A stretch of 64,000 nucleotides of DNA. It comes from Pseudomonadales bacterium. Lineage in GTDB: Bacteria > Pseudomonadota > Gammaproteobacteria > Pseudomonadales > Ketobacteraceae. Positions 53,914 through 61,805 of this stretch are shown here, one piece after another; position 1 is the stretch's first letter, and every line of letters begins with the position of its first letter. A model generated the notes under the pieces. It ran no database searches and was not told where the DNA came from. It worked only from the letters and a program-made list of their open reading frames with translations. Where the stretch lies: NCBI GenBank assembly GCA_002708905.1, contig PAPM01000025.1, forward strand, positions 248,001 to 312,000, in the 5' to 3' direction. The translations under genes and the position numbers were made by a program.

Positions 53914-54017
53914 CGGGTGCGTGTCGGGTATTTGGGAGTCGCTACAAGCACATCCCTGTGCGCTCGACAGCGGCCGTCCTTGGCCGCTGACGCTCCCAAA
54001 TACCCGACACGCACCCG
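53914..54017. repeat. 104-bp element with 25-bp perfect inverted repeats
   Basis: The arms 53914-53938 and 53993-54017 are perfect reverse complements (25 bp; they begin CGGGTGCGTGTCGGG). Between them are two smaller hairpins: GCACA-TCCC-TGTGC (53948-53961) and CAGCGGCC-GTCCTT-GGCCGCTG (53968-53989). It lies 36 bp upstream of the enoyl-CoA hydratase gene and 22 bp after the carboxyltransferase stop, inside the operon. There is no T-run. It could be a REP-like or MITE-like repeat, an RNA processing site or an attenuator. Confidence 0.75.
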
Positions 54018-54038
54018 ACAACTCCTCAGTGCCAATCC

Positions 54039-55637
54039 TTACATCCTGTACACATAACTGCGCTCGTCTTCCAATGGCAGCGTCGCCGCCACCGCCAGAC
54101 AGAGCGAAAGCACATCGCGGGTTTGCTCCGGTTCAATGATCCCGTCATCCCAGATCCGCGAGGTAGCGTAATAGGCATTACTTTTTTCGGCGTACATGGC
54201 CCGGGTTTCCCGATCCAGTTTTTCCAGGGATTCCGGTGTCGCCTTATTACTGATACTGGACCTAGCCAATTCCATGACCACGTTGGTGCCGATATCCGGA
54301 CTCATGGTGGCCACCACCGAGTTGGGCCAGGCAAACATCAGATTCGGTCGAAAGCCACGGCCACACATGCCGTAGTTCCCGGCACCGTAAGAACCACCCA
54401 CCACGATGGTGAAACGCGGCACTTTGGCGCAGGACATGGCATACACCAGCTTGGCACTGTGCTTGGAAATACCACCCTGTTCCGCTGCCTTGCCCACCAT
54501 AAAGCCGGGCACATTTTGCAGGAACAGCAAGGGAATATTGCGTTGTTCACACAAGGAAATGAAATGGGCACCCTTCACCGACGCATCGGCAAACAGAGGA
54601 CCATTGTTACCGAGAATTCCAACCGGGTAACCATCAATGTGAGCGGTACCGCAAATAAGACTGGTGCCCCACTGGGGTTTGAATTCCTGGAATTCGCTAG
54701 CATCCACCAAACGGGCAACCACTTCACGGATATCATAGGGTTGCGCGAAATCCCGGCTCACAATGCCTTTCAGTTCATCAATGTCGTAAACCGGCGGTTT
54801 GCTCTCCTTGCGACGCTGATTACAGGTGGGCTTACGATTCAACCCCGCCACGATATCCCGCATACGGGCCAAGGCTTCCTGTTCCGTTTCAGCGATATAA
54901 TCGGATACACCGGATACGGTGGTATGCATTTCCGCACCACCCAACTCTTCCGGGCTGATCTCCTCGTTGATCGCGACCTTAACGATGGAGGGGCCGCCCA
55001 AATGGATGGTGGCATTGCCACGTACCATTACCACTTCATCGGACAACGCCGGAATATAGGCAGCACCGGCGGTGCTGACACCGAACACCGCCGCCAGTTG
55101 CGGTAAGCCCCGCGCCGACATATTGCATTGACGGAAGAAAATATTGCCGAAGTGATCCCGATCCGGGAACACCCGATCCCATTCATGCAAATAGGCACCA
55201 CCACAATCCACCAGATAGATGCAGGGTAGATTATGTTTCTCGGCAATTTCCTGGGCGCGAATGTGTTTCTTCACCGTTTCGGGATAATAGGCGCCGCCTT
55301 TCACTGTGGAATCGTTGGCCACAATCACACAGTGAGCACCGTGAATCACACCGATACCCGTAACCACACCAGCACTGTGCACCCGTCCGCCGTACTGATC
55401 AAAGGCCGCCAGCGTGGAAAATTCCAGAAACGGCGTGCAGGGATCTACCAATAAATCGATGCGCTCCCGGGGCAGCAACTTGCCCCGCTTGCGATGCCGC
55501 TCGATCAGATGATCCCGGCCACCGGTAATGGCCTCCGCCATGCGACTGCGCAGTTGCTGTGACAACTCCGAGTGATAGGCATAGTTATCACGGTAAGCGT
55601 CGCTGTTCTTGTTGACGTTACTTGCTATTCTGCTCAT
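54039..55637 (-). CDS. Acyl-CoA carboxylase carboxyltransferase beta subunit (MCC/GCC-like)
   Basis: A 532-residue carboxyltransferase. It opens with HRKRGKLLPRERIDLLVDP and shows VIVANDSTVKGGAYYP, YLVDCGGAYLHEWDRVFPDRDHFG, VFGVSTAGAAYIPALSDE, then LGNNGPLFADASVKGAHFI, QNVPGFMVGK and GNYGMCGRGFRP. These are the MCC/GCC signatures. The later block is WPNSVVATMSPDIGTNVVM, where methylcrotonyl-CoA carboxylases usually have ARISVMGGEQAA, so it stands apart from LiuB. AGGAA precedes the ATG. With the 51012-53093 subunit it should carboxylate a beta-methyl enoyl-CoA; the exact chain is open. Confidence 0.9.
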   Translation of the reverse strand: MSRIASNVNKNSDAYRDNYAYHSELSQQLRSRMAEAITGGRDHLIERHRKRGKLLPRERIDLLVDPCTPFLEFSTLAAFDQYGGRVHSAGVVTGIGVIHGAHCVIVANDSTVKGGAYYPETVKKHIRAQEIAEKHNLPCIYLVDCGGAYLHEWDRVFPDRDHFGNIFFRQCNMSARGLPQLAAVFGVSTAGAAYIPALSDEVVMVRGNATIHLGGPSIVKVAINEEISPEELGGAEMHTTVSGVSDYIAETEQEALARMRDIVAGLNRKPTCNQRRKESKPPVYDIDELKGIVSRDFAQPYDIREVVARLVDASEFQEFKPQWGTSLICGTAHIDGYPVGILGNNGPLFADASVKGAHFISLCEQRNIPLLFLQNVPGFMVGKAAEQGGISKHSAKLVYAMSCAKVPRFTIVVGGSYGAGNYGMCGRGFRPNLMFAWPNSVVATMSPDIGTNVVMELARSSISNKATPESLEKLDRETRAMYAEKSNAYYATSRIWDDGIIEPEQTRDVLSLCLAVAATLPLEDERSYVYRM

Positions 55638-55663
55638 TCAAATTCCTAACTACTTAGTACGGC

Positions 55664-57199
55664 CTACTTGGTACGACCAGTGCCTTCCCAATACGGCGCG
55701 CGAATCAATTTTCGACTCATCTTGCCCACCGGTGTACGCGGCAAGGGAGTGGTCTGGATTTCCACCTTGATGGGTTTTTTGTAGGAACCCAATTCCTTGG
55801 CACACATGTCGATAAGCTCCTGTTCCGTCACCCGGGCAGGATCATCCACCATCACAATAGCGTAGGGTGATTCACCGAAGCGCTCATGGGGCACACCGAA
55901 CGCGACTACTTCTATAACCTGTTCGTGGGTAGCCAATACATTTTCCAGTTCGGTGGGCCAGATATTGAAACCACCGGAGAGGATCATGTCGTCCTTACGG
56001 TCGAACATATACAGGTAACCATTACGATCCAGGTAGCCGACGTCACCGGTATGAATGAAGCCTCGTACCACGGTTTTGGCGGACGCTTCCGGATTCTCCC
56101 AATAGCCGGTCATCTGGCCGTCGTTGCGGAAACAGATTTCCCCTTCTTCCCCATAAGGCAGCGCCTGCAGGGTTTCAGGATCACGTATTTCCACTTCACA
56201 GAATGGATGCACTTTGCCGAGGGAACGCAATGGGGTAGAACCATCCACTTCCGTTACCCATTCCGACGCCATGGTCATGGTCACCGGCACCCCTTCTGAC
56301 TGACCGTAGAGCTGACACAAAGCATCGCCCCAGATTGCGTGAGCTTTTCTCACTGACGCTTCAGTTATGGGTGCCGCCCCGATCATCAACACCTTCAGCT
56401 TGGAGTAGTCCCGCGTCTCCACACCTTTAACGTGCATGATGTCGTTCACCATAGTGGGCGCCACGAACATGTACGCCACTTTTTCGTGTTCCATCAGATC
56501 AACAACCGCGTCGGCCTGGTACTTTTCCACCACCAGATTGACACCACCCATCAACCAGATGGGTACAAACATATAGCCGGAAGCGTGCGATATAGGCGCA
56601 ATGTGCATGCACACATCACCGGGGGAAACCGGCGGCAGGGTAAAGAACCAGTTGCGCCCGATTTCCAGCCAGGAGCGATGGGTAAAGGCAACCCCTTTGG
56701 GTTTACCGGTGGTGCCGCCGGTATGGCGAATTACGTAGTTCTGTTCCGGCTCCACCGCCACATCAGGGTCGGTATCCGGGAAGCTGGCCAACCAGTCTTC
56801 GTAGCCGCTCTTCTGTCGCACGATAATATGATCCAGCTCCGCCAGCTCGTTGTTCATACCTTCCAACTGATCAGCATAATGTTCGGCCACCACCACAGCT
56901 CGGCAATGGGTATGCTCCATCATGTACTGATGACTGCTGCGGGCATTGCGGGCATACAGGGGAACCCGGGTGATATTGGCAATGGCGGCACCCAGAAAAA
57001 AATCCACCGCTTCCAGCGTGTTGTCTTCCAGTGACGCCACTGCGTCCCCGGGCTTTAATCCCATGGACAACAACAGATTGGCCATGCGGCATCCCCGCTG
57101 CCAGGCCTCGGCAAAGGTCAGGCGTGATGCCCCGGCAATAATGGCAGGCTTATCAGCATGGAATTGGGCTGACCGACGCATCATGTCTCTAATGTTCAT
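55664..57199 (-). CDS. AMP-dependent acyl-CoA ligase
   Basis: A 511-residue adenylate-forming ligase. It has RHTGGTTGKPKGVAF as the ATP loop, QLYGQSEGVPV, GFIHTGDVGYLDRNGYLYMFDRKDDMILSGGFNIWP and a late catalytic Lys in PRTPVGKMSRKL. The open frame extends to 57310, but ATG 57199 has GAGGAA and is the family start. It lies 26 bp upstream of the carboxyltransferase gene, like AtuH beside AtuC-F, so it probably activates the free branched acid to its CoA ester. The chain length is not readable. The Thr-Gly-Gly-Thr-Thr-Gly variant of the loop is common in this ligase branch. Confidence 0.92.
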   Translation of the reverse strand: MNIRDMMRRSAQFHADKPAIIAGASRLTFAEAWQRGCRMANLLLSMGLKPGDAVASLEDNTLEAVDFFLGAAIANITRVPLYARNARSSHQYMMEHTHCRAVVVAEHYADQLEGMNNELAELDHIIVRQKSGYEDWLASFPDTDPDVAVEPEQNYVIRHTGGTTGKPKGVAFTHRSWLEIGRNWFFTLPPVSPGDVCMHIAPISHASGYMFVPIWLMGGVNLVVEKYQADAVVDLMEHEKVAYMFVAPTMVNDIMHVKGVETRDYSKLKVLMIGAAPITEASVRKAHAIWGDALCQLYGQSEGVPVTMTMASEWVTEVDGSTPLRSLGKVHPFCEVEIRDPETLQALPYGEEGEICFRNDGQMTGYWENPEASAKTVVRGFIHTGDVGYLDRNGYLYMFDRKDDMILSGGFNIWPTELENVLATHEQVIEVVAFGVPHERFGESPYAIVMVDDPARVTEQELIDMCAKELGSYKKPIKVEIQTTPLPRTPVGKMSRKLIRAPYWEGTGRTK

Positions 57200-57263
57200 C
57201 GTGAGTTCCTCGTTGTAATTATATCTATCCCGGTAGTTGTGCGTGCCATACCCACTGCAATGG

Positions 57264-58343
57264 CTATTCCTGAAACGGTTTTCTGAAATCGGGTGGAGAC
57301 CCATCCACATAGGCCGGATACAAGGCCTGCATTACACCGCCATGCTCTGCCACCAATTTCCGTGTTTTGATGTGCTCACTTTGTAATGCTGCAGCCATGT
57401 CTTCCACCGCATTAAAACAACAGTCCACGTGGCCAAAACGCTGTTCACATTCCCAAAGATTGAGTTGGGAAAAATACGTTTCCAGTTCCTGTTGCAAGGC
57501 AGTTTGCGGTAATGGCTCGTCCATCCTTTCAATCCATTCAGGATGATCCGCCGCTTCACAAAAGGCTTGCCAGAATTTGGGTTCCACCGCCCCCAGCGCT
57601 ACCCGCTTTTGATCTTTGGTGTGATAGGTGCGATAACGGGCTGCACCGCCATTCAATAACGCCTCACCCCGGGGCATGCCCTGTCCATTCTGCTGAGCTT
57701 CCACCAACGAAAAGGCCATCAGCGGCATCACCGAATCCGCCAGCGCCACTTCAATATGGCAACCCTGTCCCGAACGCTGCCGCTCCAACAACGCGGCCAA
57801 TACGGTACTCAAGCCAAACAAAGACGCGGAACAATCCGCCAACGGTGGCCAGGGTGCTATCGCTTCCTGTGTGGTGCCTGTACCTTCCAACACACCGTTC
57901 ATGGCAAGGTAATTGATGTCGTGCCCAACAGCTTGCTGCAGCGGTGTTTCAGTGCCGTAACCATTGAGAGAACAGATCACCAGCTGCGGAAACTGTTGCC
58001 GCAGGCTTGACACGGACAAACCCAATTTATCCAACACACCGGGGCGGAAAGATTCGAACATTACATCCGCATCCTGCAGCAACTCGTGCAATGTGGCTTT
58101 GCCTGCGTCGGTTTTCAGATTCAGTTGCAGCCCCAACTTGCCGCTGTTTACCGCATCAAAATAACCGGAGTGCCCAAAGGCACCTTGCGGTCCGATGAAA
58201 CGTAACTCCTCACCACCGGGCGGCTCGACTTTAATGACCTCCGCCCCCAGGTCCACCATCATCAGCGACGCCAGTGGTCCGGGCAGGTGGCGGCTCAAAT
58301 CCACCACCTTTGTGCCTTTTAAAAATTGATTGATGCGGCTCAT
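57264..58343 (-). CDS. Alpha-methylacyl-CoA racemase-like CoA-transferase family III protein
   Basis: A 359-residue CaiB/BaiF (family III) protein. The racemase residues of Amacr/MCR are kept: His and Asp in GHDINYLAMNG, Asp in PPLADCSA and Glu in AVEPKFWQAF. The first Asp could equally be the transferase nucleophile. The N-terminal VDLSRHLPGPLASLMMVDLGAEVIKVEPP is family-typical. Racemases swap 2R- and 2S-methylacyl-CoA so that beta-oxidation of methyl-branched chains can go on; this suits the operon, which has branched-chain enzymes downstream. It starts 30 bp after the acyl-CoA dehydrogenase at 58374. A plain CoA-transferase is the alternative. Confidence 0.82.
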   Translation of the reverse strand: MSRINQFLKGTKVVDLSRHLPGPLASLMMVDLGAEVIKVEPPGGEELRFIGPQGAFGHSGYFDAVNSGKLGLQLNLKTDAGKATLHELLQDADVMFESFRPGVLDKLGLSVSSLRQQFPQLVICSLNGYGTETPLQQAVGHDINYLAMNGVLEGTGTTQEAIAPWPPLADCSASLFGLSTVLAALLERQRSGQGCHIEVALADSVMPLMAFSLVEAQQNGQGMPRGEALLNGGAARYRTYHTKDQKRVALGAVEPKFWQAFCEAADHPEWIERMDEPLPQTALQQELETYFSQLNLWECEQRFGHVDCCFNAVEDMAAALQSEHIKTRKLVAEHGGVMQALYPAYVDGSPPDFRKPFQE

Positions 58344-58373
58344 GGAGTCACCGACGGGCCTGTTGATGCGACC

Positions 58374-59534
58374 TTAAGTAAAGGTCACATCCAGGCCCAG
58401 CTCCTTGGCGATGATCATGGTCTGGATCTGGCTGGAGCCGTCACCGATACGGGTGATACGGGTGTCACGCAGGTAACGGGACACCGGACAATCGTTCATA
58501 TAGCCGTAACCACCGTGCCCCTGCACTGCCAGATCCGCCACTTCCGAAGAGGATTCACAACAATAGTATTTGGCCATAGCGAGTTCATAGATACTGGCGG
58601 TGCCGGCATCGGCTTTCATGGCCGCGGAACGGGCCAGCATGCGGGAGGTTTCCACTTTCACCGCCATATCCGCAATCATTTTCTGGATCATCTGCAAGCC
58701 TCCCAGGGAGCGGCCAAAGGCCTGACGTTCTTTGGCATAGGCAATGGAATGATCCAGGCACGCCTGGGACAACCCCAACGCACAGGCCGACAGGAAACAA
58801 CGGGCAGATTGATAGGTCTTGTGTACGATGTAACGGCCATCGCCTTCGTTACCCACCATCATTTCGTCACCCACTTCGGCACCGTCCAGATAAATGGGAT
58901 GGGTATCCGAAGAGCGCCAGCCCAACTTGTCATAGGATTTGCCGATGGTGACACCCGGGGTTCCGGCCGGCACCAGGAACAAACTCATTTTGGTTCGCTC
59001 TGCGTCTTTCGGGCTGGTAACGGCACCCACCAGATTGTAGGCGGTGATATCGGTACCGGAATTGGTGATGAACGCCTTCTCACCTGTGATGGACCACTTA
59101 TCGCCTTTCTTGTCCGCACGGGTGGTGAAGCCTGCGGTCCAGGAACCGGCCTGGGGTTCGGTACCGGCGATGGAACCGACGGCGGTTCCTGCCACGATGC
59201 CCGGCAGGAATTCCTGCTTCTGCATTTCACTACCAAACGTCTGCAAGGTCAGACCGGTGGCCACAGCCACCATCACCGACAACGCAAAGGTCTGGTCCGC
59301 CCGCGCCAGCTCTTCAATGGCCAGTGACATATCCAGAATACCCAGCCCCAAACCACCGTGTTCCTCCTTAAACGGTATTGCACAGACACCGATATCCCGG
59401 TTCATTTTCAGATACAAATCAGTGGGAAATTCGGCTTTCTGGTCGAGTTCGTAGGCAATAGGCGCCAGCTCGGATTGCGCCCATTCGCGCACGGTGTTCT
59501 GTAAATTCTTTTGGTCTTCCGTCAATTCAAACAT
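58374..59534 (-). CDS. Acyl-CoA dehydrogenase
   Basis: A 386-residue acyl-CoA dehydrogenase. It shows IAGTEPQAGSWTAGF, KWSITGEKAFITNSGTD, SYDKLGWRSSDTHPIYLDGAEV, RQAFGRSLGGLQMIQKMIADM and GHGGYGYMNDCPVSRYLRDTRI. The C-terminal catalytic position reads IGDGSSQIQ, with Asp where medium-chain enzymes have Glu. The Glu position of isovaleryl-type enzymes is not Glu here. So catalysis may use Asp, or the enzyme may be impaired. It is the first gene of the minus-strand operon through the racemase, ligase and carboxylase genes. A 217-bp divergent gap separates it from the plus-strand crotonase gene. Confidence 0.88.
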   Translation of the reverse strand: MFELTEDQKNLQNTVREWAQSELAPIAYELDQKAEFPTDLYLKMNRDIGVCAIPFKEEHGGLGLGILDMSLAIEELARADQTFALSVMVAVATGLTLQTFGSEMQKQEFLPGIVAGTAVGSIAGTEPQAGSWTAGFTTRADKKGDKWSITGEKAFITNSGTDITAYNLVGAVTSPKDAERTKMSLFLVPAGTPGVTIGKSYDKLGWRSSDTHPIYLDGAEVGDEMMVGNEGDGRYIVHKTYQSARCFLSACALGLSQACLDHSIAYAKERQAFGRSLGGLQMIQKMIADMAVKVETSRMLARSAAMKADAGTASIYELAMAKYYCCESSSEVADLAVQGHGGYGYMNDCPVSRYLRDTRITRIGDGSSQIQTMIIAKELGLDVTFT

Positions 59535-59661
59535 CGTGAGGATTCCATTAATTCGTTATTGATCTGGAGTGCATTATTGGTCTTGGCGTTATTTGGGTTT
59601 GTAAGGGGTTGAATCCTTAACACTCGAATTTATTATGCGGAGAACCCCCTGAGCACCCATC

Positions 59662-59673
59662 GTCCAAGTGGAC
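59662..59673. promoter_or_regulatory. Small dyad in the divergent promoter of the two catabolic operons
   Basis: GTCCA-AG-TGGAC (5-bp arms) lies within the 217-bp gap between the divergent acyl-CoA dehydrogenase (start 59534) and crotonase (start 59752) genes, 79 bp from the latter. A partial third GGAC follows 4 bp later. It is a modest operator candidate; nothing else of note was seen in the gap. Confidence 0.25.
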
Positions 59674-59751
59674 TAGGACATTGCGTAGCCCCTGCAATAC
59701 CTTTTAAATCCGGCTATTAGCGAACAATAAGAACGACGAACCAGGCCCGCC

Positions 59752-60531
59752 ATGACTGAATCCATATTGCTCAGTCGGTTACAGGACAACATCCTGTGGC
59801 TGACCATGAATCAAGCTCTGAACCTCAATTCCCTGGGCTTTGACCTGGTGGCGGCCCTGCGTACGGCCTTCAACGCAGCAGCGAAAAATGACGAAATAAG
59901 GGTGGTTGTGCTCACCGGTGAGGGGCGAGGTTTCTGTGCGGGTGCCGACTTAAAAACCATGACCCGTGAATATGCCCCCGGGGAACCGGATGTACTGGAT
60001 TGCATCGTAGAATTGTTTGATGAATTGCGCCGTTTTCCCAAACCGCTGATTGCGGCGGTCAACGGTATCGCTGCCGCCGGTGGCACCGAACTGATGCTCT
60101 GCTGCGACCTGATCTACGCAGCCCGCAGCGCCAAAGTGGGGGATGCCCACTGTAACTACGGCATTGTGCCAGGTGGCGGCGGCGCCGCAATTCTGCCGCG
60201 CATTCTGCCTGCCCCCATCGCCAAATATTTATTGTTCACCGGGGAACTGATGCCGGCGGAAACCCTGGCACATTATGGCTTGTTCAACGCAGTAGTGGAT
60301 GATGATCAATTGCTGGATCAGGTTGGAGCGGTCGCCAGCATAATCGCCAGCAAGAGCCCCATCGGCTTGCGCCGCACCAAGCAGGTGGCCAACGAGGCTT
60401 TAGATAAAACCACCGCTGATGCCATTCTCCACGAACGCCTGATGTCCCGCGACCAGTTCCGCTCCCGTGACTACCAGGAAGGCCTGCAGGCGTTTCTGGA
60501 AAAACGCAAACCGGATTTCCACGGCTACTAA
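59752..60531 (+). CDS. Enoyl-CoA hydratase/isomerase family protein
   Basis: A 259-residue crotonase-fold protein. The oxyanion-hole parts are GRGFCAGADLKTM and VNGIAAAGGTELMLCCDLI. The first catalytic Glu (GGTELML) is kept. The second position reads GDAHCNYGIVPGGGG, with His where hydratases have Glu, so it may be an isomerase, a hydrolase or a hydratase with changed chemistry. It starts the plus-strand pair with the thiolase, 21 bp before it. GC-rich upstream DNA gives no strong ribosome site. Confidence 0.88.
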   Translation: MTESILLSRLQDNILWLTMNQALNLNSLGFDLVAALRTAFNAAAKNDEIRVVVLTGEGRGFCAGADLKTMTREYAPGEPDVLDCIVELFDELRRFPKPLIAAVNGIAAAGGTELMLCCDLIYAARSAKVGDAHCNYGIVPGGGGAAILPRILPAPIAKYLLFTGELMPAETLAHYGLFNAVVDDDQLLDQVGAVASIIASKSPIGLRRTKQVANEALDKTTADAILHERLMSRDQFRSRDYQEGLQAFLEKRKPDFHGY

Positions 60532-60552
60532 AATGAACAAAAGGCTTGTTAC

Positions 60553-61788
60553 ATGACGGACATCTTCATCATCGGCGTCGGCATGACCCGCTTCGGTCGG
60601 CACCCGGAAAAAAGCTTGAAACAATTGAGCGCACTGGCCGTCGACGAAGCGTTGCAGGATGCGCAACTGCAACGCCAACACATCAATGAAATTCACTTTG
60701 CCAACTGCGTGCAGGGCTACATGGATGGCCAGCACATGATTCGAGGGCACGCCATTTTCCTGGAACAGGGTTTTCAGGGTATTCCCATATTCAATCTGGA
60801 AAGCGGCTGCGCCAGCGGCAGCATGGCGTTCCATATGGCGGTGCGCAGTTTACTGGCGGATCAGGCCGATATCGTGATGGCGGTAGGCGCTGAAAAAATG
60901 GTGTGCGATGACAAAAGCAAAATGTTTAACGCTTTTACCAGTGCCTGGGATGTACACCGTACCGCTTGGCAGATGGACACCATTAGCGGCATGACCTGCG
61001 CAGGCACGATACCTCCGGGCAGCCAATCGGAAAAAGGCTACAGCCCCTTTATGGATGTATATAAGGCGGAGTTCATTCAACACCAGGCGTTGTACAACAG
61101 CACGCCGCAACAGGTTGCCGCCATTTGCGCCAAGAACCATCAACACTCTGTGCATAATCCCAAAGCGCAATTTCAACAGCCTTACACGCAGGAAGATGTT
61201 TTAAATGCGCCTCCTATCACCTACCCGTTAACACTTCCCATGTGTGCCCCCATCAGCGACGGTGCTGCCGCCGTCATCCTGTGCAATAGCAAGAAGCTGG
61301 CGCAACTTGGGGTAAGCAAACGGGCCGTTCGTATTTTGGCTTCCGTCACCGGCTCCGGCCGGGAACGAGCCCCGGAACAACTGGAACAGCACATCGTCAG
61401 GCTGGTGGGTGATAAGGCTTATGACCAAGCCGGCGTCGCGCCAGCGGACATCGATGTGGCGGAGCTGCACGATGCGACCGCCGTGGGTGAACTGATTGAA
61501 ACCGAGAACCTGCGCTTCTGCGCTCCCGGAGAAGGCGGCGTGATGGCGCAACAGGGTGCCACCCGACTGGGCGGGCGCATTCCCCTGAATACATCCGGCG
61601 GGCTGGAATCCCGCGGCCACCCCATTGCCGCCACCGGCATCGCGCAGCTTTATGATCTGGTACAGCAGCTACGCCAGGAGGCCGGCCCCCGCCAGGTCGC
61701 CGGTGCCCGCATCGGCCTGCAATGCAATGTAGGTGGATTTTGGGGTGTGGAAGAAGCTTCCGCCCATGTGGCTATTTTAAGTCGTTAG
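60553..61788 (+). CDS. SCP2-type thiolase
   Basis: A 411-residue thiolase of the SCP-x/SCP2 branch. The nucleophile Cys86 is in ESGCASGSMAF. The second part has ELHDATAVGELIETENL, and GHPIAATGIAQLYDL supplies the catalytic His; a late NVGGFWG stands where classical thiolases have a second Cys motif. Enzymes of this branch cut 3-ketoacyl-CoA with an alpha-methyl group, which fits the branched-chain module on the other strand. The two genes 59752-61788 probably form one operon. Confidence 0.88.
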   Translation: MTDIFIIGVGMTRFGRHPEKSLKQLSALAVDEALQDAQLQRQHINEIHFANCVQGYMDGQHMIRGHAIFLEQGFQGIPIFNLESGCASGSMAFHMAVRSLLADQADIVMAVGAEKMVCDDKSKMFNAFTSAWDVHRTAWQMDTISGMTCAGTIPPGSQSEKGYSPFMDVYKAEFIQHQALYNSTPQQVAAICAKNHQHSVHNPKAQFQQPYTQEDVLNAPPITYPLTLPMCAPISDGAAAVILCNSKKLAQLGVSKRAVRILASVTGSGRERAPEQLEQHIVRLVGDKAYDQAGVAPADIDVAELHDATAVGELIETENLRFCAPGEGGVMAQQGATRLGGRIPLNTSGGLESRGHPIAATGIAQLYDLVQQLRQEAGPRQVAGARIGLQCNVGGFWGVEEASAHVAILSR

Positions 61789-61805
61789 ATAGTCATCGAT
61801 GCTCT

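Noticed and set aside
54123-55106. A 327-codon open frame opposite the carboxyltransferase gene
   Set aside because: It lies wholly within a gene with strong motifs and has no ribosome site or family pattern.
48808-57199. Plain leucine (Liu) degradation operon
   Set aside because: No HMG-CoA lyase gene is present, a ligase and a racemase are, and the carboxyltransferase departs from LiuB at a late motif. A leucine role is not excluded but is not the best reading.
58326-59327. A 333-codon frame opposite the acyl-CoA dehydrogenase gene
   Set aside because: Typical mirror frame of a codon-biased gene; Gly/His-rich translation without motifs.
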